A DNA stretch of 64,000 nt, from positions 124,001 through 188,000 of the forward strand of contig JAKASL010000001.1 of NCBI GenBank assembly GCA_021819035.1, read 5' to 3'. The first letter of the stretch is position 1. Each line of letters starts with the position of its first letter. The translations under genes were made by a program, and so were the position numbers. The stretch is from an archaeon (GTDB lineage: Archaea > Thermoproteota > Nitrososphaeria > Nitrososphaerales > Gagatemarchaeaceae). Positions 32,805-40,795 of this stretch are shown here, in pieces. Below the pieces are notes generated by a model. That model saw nothing but the letters and a program-made list of their open reading frames with translations. It was not told where the DNA came from and did not search any database.

Positions 32805-34382
32805 ATGAGTGCCTACTGGAAGACTCTCTCTCACAACGGGGTCGATTTCCCTGACCCATATGTCCCGGAGGGTATCACAGTCTCTGTAGATGGCAAAGAG
32901 GTGCTGCTCTCGCCTTTGGCCGAAGAGATGGCGTACAACTTCGCAAAGAAGAAGGACACCCCCTACGTCCAAGACACTGTCTTCCGGTCCAACTTCATGT
33001 CTGATTTCATAAAGCTGCTCCCTGACTGGTGCAACGGTGTCACTTTCGAGGGTGTAGACTTCTCAAAGCTCTATCGTAAGGTCGATGCTGAGAGGGCGGC
33101 GAAGGAGGGGATGTCCAAGGAGGAGAAGAAAGCGCTCGCCGCGGCGAGAAAGGAGAGGAGAGAGGCGTTGAAGGCAAAGTACGGCCGGGCAGTCTTGGAC
33201 GGCAAGGAGGTCGACATAGCTAACTGGATGGTCGAGCCCCCAGGGCTCTTCATGGGCAGGGGTCAGCACCCACTGAGAGGCAGGTGGAAGCCCAGGACAC
33301 AGCCTTCCGATGTAGTGCTCAATCTTGGAGAGGAGTCGCCGACCCCGCCCGGGGAATGGAAGGCGGTGGTGCACGACCACGACTCCATGTGGATGGCCAA
33401 GTGGATCGACAGGCTGACCGGCAAGGAGAAGTACGTGTGGCTGCACGAGAGCTCCCCGCTGCAGCAGTCGAGGAGCAAGGCGAAGTATGATAATGCGCTG
33501 AAGGTAGGCACCCACCTCGAGAAGATCAGGGCCAGGATACTTCGGGGCCTGGAGTCGAAGGAAGAGAAGGTACGGCAGGTCGCGACAATCTGCTATCTGA
33601 TTGACACACTCGGGATGAGGGTAGGGGACGAGAAGGACGAAGACGAGGCTGACACTGTAGGCGCGAGCACCCTCAGGGTGGAACATGTGAACCTCAGGGG
33701 AAACATGGCCGAGTTCAAGTTCCTGGGGAAGGACTCGGTCGCCTGGAACAAAACGGAGGCCCTCCCCCAGTCAGTCGTCGACAACCTCCACGAGTTCATG
33801 CACGGCAAGAAGCCAGGCGACGAGATATTCCACGACGTTAGCTCGAGCATGGTCAACCAGTTCTTGTCCTCCACGGTCCCCGGGGTCACAGCGAAGGTAT
33901 TCAGGACCTACCACGCGACCGCTCAGGCGAGGGAGTACCTCGGCTCGGAAGACATGCGAGACGCAGACGACCTGGACAAGCTCTACCATGCGAAGGAGGC
34001 GAACCTCCGGGCGGCGATGTTCTGCAACCACCAGAGGACCCCCCCGAAGAGCTGGGAAGAGGCTCGCAGGAAGAAGGAGCAGAAGCTAAAGGACGCAATC
34101 GCCAAAAACGATGTCAAGCGCATCCCCCGGCTGAAGAGGGAACTCGACTTCTACGAGAGGACCAAAAACTACAACCTAAACACGTCGATGAAGAACTATA
34201 TCGACCCGCGGGTCTACAAGGCCTGGTGTGACTATGTGGGGCTCGAATGGGCGAAGGTCTACAGCAAGTCCCTCCAGAATAAGTTCGCCTGGGCCCTCAA
34301 GACCTCCTCCAAGTGGGTCCCAACCGGTGCGGAGGCCAGGCCTCTACCTCGAGCCTCGACGCCGGGCGAGCACTCTCCATAG
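32805..34382 (+). CDS. DNA topoisomerase IB
   Basis: About 525 residues from ATG 32805 (an upstream ATG/TTG overlaps the TATA-like ctttaatac). A eukaryote-type TopIB: an N-terminal core with the lysine-rich helix, then GMRVGDEKDEDEADTVGA (catalytic Arg), FLGKDSVAW (Lys), KVFRTYHATAQ (Arg and His) and NTSMKNYIDPRV with the nucleophilic Tyr at about 465. It relaxes DNA through a 3'-phosphotyrosine. Presence of TopIB is a known marker of Thaumarchaeota and relatives. The last 39 bp overlap the convergent AIR-synthase-like gene. Confidence 0.93.
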   Translation: MSAYWKTLSHNGVDFPDPYVPEGITVSVDGKEVLLSPLAEEMAYNFAKKKDTPYVQDTVFRSNFMSDFIKLLPDWCNGVTFEGVDFSKLYRKVDAERAAKEGMSKEEKKALAAARKERREALKAKYGRAVLDGKEVDIANWMVEPPGLFMGRGQHPLRGRWKPRTQPSDVVLNLGEESPTPPGEWKAVVHDHDSMWMAKWIDRLTGKEKYVWLHESSPLQQSRSKAKYDNALKVGTHLEKIRARILRGLESKEEKVRQVATICYLIDTLGMRVGDEKDEDEADTVGASTLRVEHVNLRGNMAEFKFLGKDSVAWNKTEALPQSVVDNLHEFMHGKKPGDEIFHDVSSSMVNQFLSSTVPGVTAKVFRTYHATAQAREYLGSEDMRDADDLDKLYHAKEANLRAAMFCNHQRTPPKSWEEARRKKEQKLKDAIAKNDVKRIPRLKRELDFYERTKNYNLNTSMKNYIDPRVYKAWCDYVGLEWAKVYSKSLQNKFAWALKTSSKWVPTGAEARPLPRASTPGEHSP

Positions 34383-35351
34383 CTCGTCCTGAGGGGCGTC
34401 CTTCAGTTCCCGGGAGGAGCCATCCCTCCCCACCACGAATCTCCTGCCGCTTGCAAAGGAGCCTAGCCTGGTGACATCGCACACTCCTCGCAGCGCGTCT
34501 TCTACCTCCGCCTCGGCTCCGGGCGCCACGGAAAGCAGAAGCGAGCCGGAGCCTATCAGCCGCAGGGGGTCGATGGACAGGACATCGCATATCTCTCTGG
34601 TCTCAGGGGCGACCGGGACCGCCGCCTCTTCGAGCACGAAGCCGAGACCAGACGCCAGGGACATCTCGAAGGCCGCCCCCATGACACCTCCCTCGGTGCA
34701 GTCATGCATTGCGTGGACCTTCCCAGTCCCGAATGATGCGACCGCCTCCTTCGTTATGTCGACCTTCTCGATGAACCGTCTCGCCCTTCTGAGGGTGGAG
34801 GGGCGTAGGTCTCCCGGGCGGAACCTGTACTCTCGTGCCAGCTCCGCGGTACCTTCCAGGCCTGCTGTCTTCGTCATCATCATCGTATCGCCATCTTGTG
34901 CGTCCCCTGAGGTGACAAACTTGTCCACAATACTGAACACCGTCGCCATGAGGATGGGGTGGTCTATGCCAGGCGCGACCTCGGTGTGCCCTCCTAGTAT
35001 GGTAATCCCCGTCTTCAGGGCCGCCTCGTGAACCTGCCTGGCGACCTTTTTGAGGTCCGAATCAGATGACCCTCGCGGGAGCAGTATCACGACCTCCGCG
35101 AATTGAGGTTTGTTCCCGCTGGTGGCTACGTCGTTGGCGCTCACGTGCACCGCATAGGCGCCAATATTCTCCGAAACGCCAGTTATCGGGTCGGCCGACG
35201 CCACCATGAACTTGTCTCCTACCTTGACAGCCGCGAAATCGAGCCCCGCCCTTGGCTGGGCAACCAACTGGTCCGAGACTGCCCCGGTTAGCTTCAGCAC
35301 AGTGTCGTTCAAGACTTCGATTGGGATCTTCCCCAGCGGGAGCCTTTTCAC
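34344..35351 (-). CDS. AIR-synthase-related (HypE/PurM-like) protein
   Basis: 335 residues from GTG 35351. A PurM-like two-domain ATP-binding fold: KLTGAVSDQLV, VASADPITGVSENIGAYAVH (metal/ATP loop), NDVATSGNKPQFAEVVILLP, ILGGHTEVA, and MHDCTEGGVMGAAFEM. Related to HypE-like proteins (COG0309), but without other hydrogenase genes here; in archaea the role of such orphans is unknown. Overlaps TopIB convergently by 39 bp. Confidence 0.8.
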   Translation of the reverse strand: MKRLPLGKIPIEVLNDTVLKLTGAVSDQLVAQPRAGLDFAAVKVGDKFMVASADPITGVSENIGAYAVHVSANDVATSGNKPQFAEVVILLPRGSSDSDLKKVARQVHEAALKTGITILGGHTEVAPGIDHPILMATVFSIVDKFVTSGDAQDGDTMMMTKTAGLEGTAELAREYRFRPGDLRPSTLRRARRFIEKVDITKEAVASFGTGKVHAMHDCTEGGVMGAAFEMSLASGLGFVLEEAAVPVAPETREICDVLSIDPLRLIGSGSLLLSVAPGAEAEVEDALRGVCDVTRLGSFASGRRFVVGRDGSSRELKDAPQDELWRVLARRRGSR

Positions 35352-35474
35352 CCCCTCTGGGGTGGAACCCCAGCCCTTTTCCTTTCCGGTGTCTCCCGGA
35401 GGGGTGGCGCTTTACCCTTCGTGTTGCCCATCGTGTTACGGGGACGGGAGTGGCCGGCGGCCCGGTGGGGCTCT

Positions 35475-36113
35475 TCAGAGCGTCGAGAACAGGATACCTA
35501 TGGCATAGAGTAAGACGCCTGCTGTCGCCCCCACGGCTGCCGATTCAAAGCCAGACCTCGGCCTGAAGTTACGAGGCACGAAAGCCCTAGAACCCAGGGC
35601 AAACAACGCGACGAGCGACAGCGTCACGGACGCCCCGAGCGCGTCAGCTCTGGGGAGAAGGATGAGGTACGGCGAAAGCGAGAGGATGGAAAGCAAGAAG
35701 AACGCCAATCCTGCGGCGAGTGCATGGCCGTAAGGGTCAGTGTTGACGTCTTCGGCATTCACGCGCAGCTCTCTTCGCAGCATCTCCCTTAGCCAGAGCT
35801 CCTTGTCTTTCTTCAGCCTCCCCATTATGACTTCGACTTCGCGTCCGCCGTAGCCGTCCTTCTTCAGCAGGTCAGCCATCTCCTGCATCTCCTCTTCAGG
35901 CTCCGTCTCGATCTCCATCTTCTCCCTCGCCAAGTCAATCTTGAGCGAGTCCACCTCGGTCCTCCTGGAGAGGTAGCTGCTGAAGAACATAGAAAGGGCG
36001 CCTGCGACGGCAAAGGCGACGCCCGCTACCGCTATGGTCCCGAACGCCAGGCCTGCTCCGTTGAGTGCAGAGGTCATCGCCACCCCCTCGATCGCTCCGT
36101 CGCTCCCACCCAA
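35475..36113 (-). CDS. VIT1/CCC1-family membrane transporter
   Basis: 212 residues from TTG 36113, though the frame is open further to 36205 with LLDRIVLGGSDGAIEGVAM, so the true start may be earlier at a non-ATG codon. A VIT-like opening GGSDGAIEGVAMTSALNGAG, two helices, a charged cytoplasmic helical domain (residues ~57-115, with ETEPEEEMQEMADLL) and three C-terminal helices. The family moves Fe/Mn into compartments or out of the cell. Substrate inferred from family. Confidence 0.8.
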   Translation of the reverse strand: MGGSDGAIEGVAMTSALNGAGLAFGTIAVAGVAFAVAGALSMFFSSYLSRRTEVDSLKIDLAREKMEIETEPEEEMQEMADLLKKDGYGGREVEVIMGRLKKDKELWLREMLRRELRVNAEDVNTDPYGHALAAGLAFFLLSILSLSPYLILLPRADALGASVTLSLVALFALGSRAFVPRNFRPRSGFESAAVGATAGVLLYAIGILFSTL

Positions 36114-36339
36114 GACTATCCTGTCTAGGAGGTTGCGAGCTGGAATGTGGGGGTGCTTCTCTTCGGGGCTGGTGGGCAGTTCGACTCGCCTGAGTCGTTC
36201 GGCTGTTCTTATTTAGAAGTTGGCGCCTGTACAAAGGGTCGGCGCGGCCTGGCTCGCACTTAGATTTCGCCTGACGCAGGACCCTCCTCGTCATGCATAG
36301 GCTCATTCTTAAAAGCCGAGACGCGTAACGGCTGCCGTC

Positions 36340-36462
36340 ATGACACTGGACGAAAAAATCCGGTACGGGATGATTGCCCTGACTGGCGCAAGCATTGTTT
36401 TTGCGTCGTTGGGCCTCAAGGTCGGGCCGCTTGAAGTAATCGGCGGCTTCGGTGTCAGCTAG
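36340..36462 (+). CDS. small single-helix membrane protein (40 aa)
   Basis: MTLDEKIRYGMIALTGAS then VFASLGLKVGPLEVIGGFG and stop: a short cytosolic amphipathic start and one hydrophobic segment. A TATA-like ttcttaaaag (36306-36315) lies about 28 nt ahead, giving a leaderless start. No family name known to me; small conserved one-helix proteins of this size are easily missed in annotation. Confidence 0.55.
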   Translation: MTLDEKIRYGMIALTGASIVFASLGLKVGPLEVIGGFGVS

Positions 36463-36468
36463 GCGCTC

Positions 36469-37611
36469 CTAGCTGACCCCTGTTTTTATCTGGACCATCA
36501 GCTGTTCGAATTTCGACAACATGTTCTCTCCGTCGAGTTTCCACTGCTTCTTAGTAGGGTCGTACAACTGATAGGCTATGGTGAAGCGGGCAGCCTCTGA
36601 TTGGTCAATTGGGTAAACGCCGGTCCTGTCTTTCAGCCCATGGGTGGCGTTCCCGATGAACTGAAGCGCTTCTACCACGCTGTCGACTGGGAATGCGAAC
36701 TCCGCGAAGTAGCTGCCGCCGCCGGCTTCCCCCCAAATGAACGGCAGCCTGTTGAGCCCGCGTCTGAGCGTCATTGTCTCAAGTTCACCGAGTTCTCTGA
36801 CGAAGAGGTCCACGGCGAAATACCTGTGTCTTCGGTGCAGAGCCTTCTCGAGGGTGTAGTCGTACCTTGTCCCCATCCAGTTGACCGTGTACCCTGATAT
36901 CAGCTTCCTGGCGATGACGTGAGAGGAGTAATGCCAAGCGAGCTTCTTGTAGTTCACGTTCAGCTTGTCAGAGATCTCTTTGAGGGACTTGTTCGCGTCC
37001 ATCTGTAACTCCTTCACTATCAGGAGGTCCACGCCGTCGAATCTGCCCCTCTCTGAAGGGACGCCGGCTGCAGCTTGGAAGTCTTCAGGGCCCCTCCCCT
37101 GCCAGTCGAAGTCCCACCTTCCCGTGTCGAAGTCGTAGTGCTCCGCCTTCATCGGGACGGTGCGGAACCAGTCGAACTCGTAGACTTCAAGACGAGTGAA
37201 CATGCCCTTCTCTTCCAGCCCTCTGAAGAGGTCGCGGGCTTCACGGACGTGCTCTTCAGGGATGCTGAAGTTGATCACGTACTCCCCGCCTACCAAGGTC
37301 TTCGCGAAGCCGACGACGTAGCAGAGTTCGTGCATGGCCGTGAAGATAGCATGGGCATATCCTCTGTAGGGCTCTGCCACGTCCGCTATGGCCATCATCC
37401 GCCTCAGGCCAAGCTTTTCGTGGTCGACGGCCGCCTGAACAGCTATGCCGCGGTTGACGATCTTCTCCTTGTACCTGTAGCGTACAGACTCCTTGAATTG
37501 CCCCAGCTTCCTCGAAATCTCCGGGACATCAGGACCGAGAACAGAGAGAAGCTTCACCAGTTGCACTGTCCTCGTATTCGTGCTGTCAATCTCCTGTCCT
37601 ATTGCCGTCAT
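36469..37611 (-). CDS. AsnC/Lrp-like HTH protein, duplicated architecture
   Basis: About 380 residues from ATG 37611; an ATG at 37749 overlaps the TATA-like region and would add a low-complexity tail. The N-terminal HTH is TVQLVKLLSVLGPDVPEISR. A second HTH is near residue 200: GVDLLIVKELQMDANKSLKE followed by ISDKLNVNYKKLAWHYSSHV. Each is followed by a ligand-like alpha-beta region. This double-HTH layout occurs in archaeal regulators of unknown function. Diverges from the ACT-V4R gene with an AT-rich promoter between. Confidence 0.65.
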   Translation of the reverse strand: MTAIGQEIDSTNTRTVQLVKLLSVLGPDVPEISRKLGQFKESVRYRYKEKIVNRGIAVQAAVDHEKLGLRRMMAIADVAEPYRGYAHAIFTAMHELCYVVGFAKTLVGGEYVINFSIPEEHVREARDLFRGLEEKGMFTRLEVYEFDWFRTVPMKAEHYDFDTGRWDFDWQGRGPEDFQAAAGVPSERGRFDGVDLLIVKELQMDANKSLKEISDKLNVNYKKLAWHYSSHVIARKLISGYTVNWMGTRYDYTLEKALHRRHRYFAVDLFVRELGELETMTLRRGLNRLPFIWGEAGGGSYFAEFAFPVDSVVEALQFIGNATHGLKDRTGVYPIDQSEAARFTIAYQLYDPTKKQWKLDGENMLSKFEQLMVQIKTGVS

Positions 37612-37787
37612 GTCCTCCTCCAGGGTACCTGAAGACGGCGCTCCTCGAGCGGATTTACGCGGTGTAGATTCCAAATCCGTAGTCTTGATATCTCGCTCCC
37701 CGGTGGGACTACAGCCCTGTTCCACAGGGCGCTGTACCAAAGATAGCATTTATTAAGAATATACATCAGGGGTCAGACCAATCGGTC

Positions 37788-38624
37788 ATGCATTATCCGA
37801 AGAACATAGAGATATGGGAATATGCTCCAGGTCGCAGGCTGGCTGAGATAGTCATCAGGATTAGAAACGAGAAGGGAGCCCTCGCAAGGTGCAGTCAGGT
37901 TGTCAGTGACTGCGGCGTAAACGTCCTTACAGGCTTTTTCACCGCGCCGGGGCGGTCGAATACAGCGACCCTGAGCTTCTTCGCTGACATCACGGACGCT
38001 GAAGAGGGGCTTTCGGGCTTGAAGAAGTCGCTGCAGTCCATGGATTTCATTGAATCTGTTGACGCCATCGCAGCGGAGGACGGGTTCATGGTGGACAAAC
38101 AGCATTTTCCCGTGCAGTGGGCCGGCCGGAAGGGGATAATCATGAGGGCCGACGCGCTGAACGAAATGCTGAACAGACTGTGGACCGTGTTCGGGACCGG
38201 CGCGGCGACCATAATAGACCAGATGGCGGAGGCAATGGGACGGCACTCGGCAAAGGAGATCGCGGAAGACTTCGGGGCGAAGTTCGCGGTCGGACAACTC
38301 GACGAGCTAATCGGGACCTATTCTGCTCTAGGATACGCCGACGTATCGATAGAACGAGGCAAGACCTCGGACTTCCCTATAGTGGTGAACGCGAAGGAGC
38401 TTTTCGAATGCGAGTCGAACTCGAAGCAGAACTTACACAGGAGGAGCACGTTCTTCAGGGCGCACCTTCGGGGGTTCATGTCGGGGACTTTCAGCAGGAC
38501 CTTCGAGGTGAACGAGGTCCAGTGCCTGACTGAGGAGGACGAAGTCTGCTCATTCAGGGTGGCGCTTTCAGAGTCGGTCGCCCCTCGCCTTCTGCGAAGC
38601 GTTCCGAACGCCCACTCTGAATAA
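37788..38624 (+). CDS. ACT-V4R domain protein
   Basis: A 278-residue protein. Residues ~15-95 are ACT-like (AEIVIRIRNEKGALARCSQV, VNVLTGFFTAPG) and ~115-275 a V4R domain (GAATIIDQMAEAMGRHSAKE, ELFECESN, HLRGFMSGTFSR, ECx-type CLTEEDEVCSFRV with a potential metal-binding Cys pair). V4R domains bind small hydrophobic or metal ligands; ACT binds amino acids. Likely a sensor linked to the divergent AsnC-like regulator. TATA-like gaatatacat lies ~30 nt upstream. Confidence 0.8.
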   Translation: MHYPKNIEIWEYAPGRRLAEIVIRIRNEKGALARCSQVVSDCGVNVLTGFFTAPGRSNTATLSFFADITDAEEGLSGLKKSLQSMDFIESVDAIAAEDGFMVDKQHFPVQWAGRKGIIMRADALNEMLNRLWTVFGTGAATIIDQMAEAMGRHSAKEIAEDFGAKFAVGQLDELIGTYSALGYADVSIERGKTSDFPIVVNAKELFECESNSKQNLHRRSTFFRAHLRGFMSGTFSRTFEVNEVQCLTEEDEVCSFRVALSESVAPRLLRSVPNAHSE

Positions 38625-38666
38625 CGCGCCAAACTTTAAACCGCCTGCGGAGCCCGCCTCCCCCCG

Positions 38667-39230
38667 TTGTCTCTGAAGGACAGGCGCGGGGAGTACGATT
38701 GGCCGCCCACCATGATTGACCGCGTCAGTCTGGTCACCGACAAAAAGAACTACGCCTCAGAGGACACTGTGAAAGTCAACGTCGCCTATAGAGTCGTCGG
38801 GGGGCTGAGGGAAGCTTTCCACCCAGACGTGTGGACGGTCGCCTGGGAAGACTTCGACAAGAGGATGCCTCTCACCGTCAGGCTTACCCTGGGTGCAAGG
38901 AGGGGGATCCGCCCGCGGAAGCTCGATGAGGTCAAGAAAGAAGTGCGGAGGGCGAGCTTCTATTGGAGCCGTGACCCGGACCTACCTTATCGCATCTGGG
39001 CGATGATTATGCCCGAAGACGGCGGTCCCCCCAAGATACCCAGAAATGTGGAGGACGCAAGGTCCAAGATGTTCGACTTTGAGAAGGAGTTCAGATTCCC
39101 CGCTTCGTCACTTGGGCCAGGGCACCACGGGCTCTTCGCCGGGGTATGGGTGCGATGGGGAAGGAGGAGCTTCATAGAGAAGGGTGCAGTCGAGTCGACG
39201 TCGAAGCCTGTGGTGGTAGAAATTGAGTGA
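38667..39230 (+). CDS. beta-sandwich-like protein of unknown function
   Basis: 187 residues from TTG 38667, ~27 nt after a TATA-like actttaaacc. TMIDRVSLVTDKKNYASEDTV resembles the first strands of arrestin- or Ig-like sandwiches and the end has FPASSLGPGHHGLFAGVWV. No signal peptide. Function unknown. Overlaps the OsmC gene by 8 bp, so expressed together. Confidence 0.55.
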   Translation: MSLKDRRGEYDWPPTMIDRVSLVTDKKNYASEDTVKVNVAYRVVGGLREAFHPDVWTVAWEDFDKRMPLTVRLTLGARRGIRPRKLDEVKKEVRRASFYWSRDPDLPYRIWAMIMPEDGGPPKIPRNVEDARSKMFDFEKEFRFPASSLGPGHHGLFAGVWVRWGRRSFIEKGAVESTSKPVVVEIE

Positions 39231-39645
39231 CAGAGAATGGCAAGCGGAGGTCGACTGGAACGGGGACAACGTCTTCTTAGGCTCTGACGCAGCTGGGCAC
39301 ACAGTAGTCTTCGACGCAATGCAAGATAAGCAGAAAGGCATCGGTCCGATGACCGCCCTCCTCGCCTCTCTCGGCGCCTGCACAGGGATGGACATAGTGG
39401 CAATCCTCAAGAAACGAAAACAGAAACTGGCCTCGTTAAGGATTCTAGTCTCGGGGGAGAGGCCTGAGCACGGCCTCCCAAAGCCTTGGACGTCTATACA
39501 CATCAAGTACCTCCTGTCTGGCGCGGACCTTGAGAAGCGCTACGTGGAGGAAGCCATCAGAGACAGCACAGAGAAGTTCTGCAGCGTGGGTGCGACAGTC
39601 CAGCCCACCGCGAAGATTACCCACTCTTATGAGATAGTCCCCTAA
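39223..39645 (+). CDS. OsmC/Ohr-family protein
   Basis: 140 residues from TTG. GIGPMTALLASLGACTGMDIVAILKK carries the first reactive Cys, and STEKFCSVGATVQP the second, the OsmC pair that reduces organic hydroperoxides or exchanges thiols. SLRILVSGERPEHG is the family middle. The 8-bp overlap with the upstream gene shows operon organisation. Convergent with the alcohol dehydrogenase (4-bp overlap). Confidence 0.85.
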   Translation: MSDREWQAEVDWNGDNVFLGSDAAGHTVVFDAMQDKQKGIGPMTALLASLGACTGMDIVAILKKRKQKLASLRILVSGERPEHGLPKPWTSIHIKYLLSGADLEKRYVEEAIRDSTEKFCSVGATVQPTAKITHSYEIVP

Positions 39646-40670
39646 ACCTTCAGGACTATCTTCCCGAAGTGCCTGCTCGACTCCATCCGGGACTGGGCGG
39701 CGCTCGCCTCGGCGAGGGGATACACCGAGTCCACCACAGTCTTCAGCCTCCCGGCCTTGAACAGGTCTACCACCTCCAACAGCTCCCCCATCCCCGCCAT
39801 GAAGCTCCCGTAGATGGTCAGCTCCTTGTTGTAGACGAACCTGAGGTCCGTGGTCACCTCTGCCCCCGTGGTCGCACCGCATGTGACCAGCCTCCCCCCC
39901 TTCGCTAGCGCCTTCACGCTCCCCTGCCAGGTCGACCTCCCAACGTGCTCGATCACCACGTCGACTCCTCTCTTGCCTGTAATCCGTCGGGTCTCGGTCA
40001 GGACGTCTTGGGAGTAGTGGTCTATCACCTCGTCGGCGCCGAGGGCGCGCGCCCTCTTCGCCTTCTCCTGGTCCCCCGCTGTGGCGATGACCTTCGCTCC
40101 GAAGAGCTTTGCCACCTCGACGGCCGCCGAGCCCACTCCTGAGTTGGCGCCGAGGATGAGGACGGTGTCTCGGGGGGTCACCCTTGCCTTTGTCACCAGC
40201 ATATGATATGCGGTCTCGAACACCAAAGGGAACGAAGCGGCCTCTTCGAAAGACATCTGTTCCGGCTTCCTGATCAGGTGAGTCCTCCTGACCTTCACCA
40301 GCTCCGCGTACCCTCCGTCCACGCCGTATCCGATTATGGTGTAGTCCCTGCACTGGTCGTCCTTTCCAGAAAGGCACCTGTCGCAGCGCCCGCACCCAAT
40401 CCCCGGGTTGACTATGACCTCGTCTCCAGCCGCGAACTCCTTCTCTTCGGCAGGGACCCGTTCCACGACCCCTGCTATGTCGCTCCCGGAGATGTGTGGC
40501 AGCGGGATCATGACGTTTGGCAGCCCATTCCTTGCCCAAATGTCCAGATGGTTCAGCGCGCACGCCTTCACCCTTACCAGCGCCTCGTCCGCGCTCGGAG
40601 ACGGGTCGGGGGCGTCTTCATACTTCAGCACCTCGGGGCCGCCATGGCTGTGGAACCTGACTGCCTTCAA
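39642..40670 (-). CDS. MDR-family zinc-containing dehydrogenase/reductase
   Basis: A 342-residue medium-chain dehydrogenase. Structural zinc loop GCGRCDRCLSGKDDQC is present (four Cys), and the NAD(P) fold is LILGANSGVGSAAVEVAKLF. The catalytic-zinc Cys position reads CALNHLDIW, where Asn replaces Cys, as in quinone reductase/crotonyl-CoA-reductase-like members. It is therefore more likely an enoyl or quinone reductase than an alcohol dehydrogenase. Substrate unknown. Confidence 0.85.
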   Translation of the reverse strand: MKAVRFHSHGGPEVLKYEDAPDPSPSADEALVRVKACALNHLDIWARNGLPNVMIPLPHISGSDIAGVVERVPAEEKEFAAGDEVIVNPGIGCGRCDRCLSGKDDQCRDYTIIGYGVDGGYAELVKVRRTHLIRKPEQMSFEEAASFPLVFETAYHMLVTKARVTPRDTVLILGANSGVGSAAVEVAKLFGAKVIATAGDQEKAKRARALGADEVIDHYSQDVLTETRRITGKRGVDVVIEHVGRSTWQGSVKALAKGGRLVTCGATTGAEVTTDLRFVYNKELTIYGSFMAGMGELLEVVDLFKAGRLKTVVDSVYPLAEASAAQSRMESSRHFGKIVLKV

Positions 40671-40795
40671 CGCCCTGGCTACCTTTCGCGCTTATTTCCG
40701 CTTTGCCAGGACACTTTCGGCGAGCCCTCTATCTTTCGTTCTATTGAACACATGACTAAGGTTATAAGAGAAATTGGGGGAATCTCGCAACTCTC

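Noticed and set aside
39445-40563. Long antisense open frame of 372 codons over OsmC and the dehydrogenase
   Set aside because: It is the shadow of two well-supported genes, with Gly/Arg-rich low-complexity translation.
40671-40795. Possible replication origin upstream of cdc6
   Set aside because: Only a TATA-like element is visible; no origin recognition box pairs or AT-rich unwinding region could be recognised in 125 bp.
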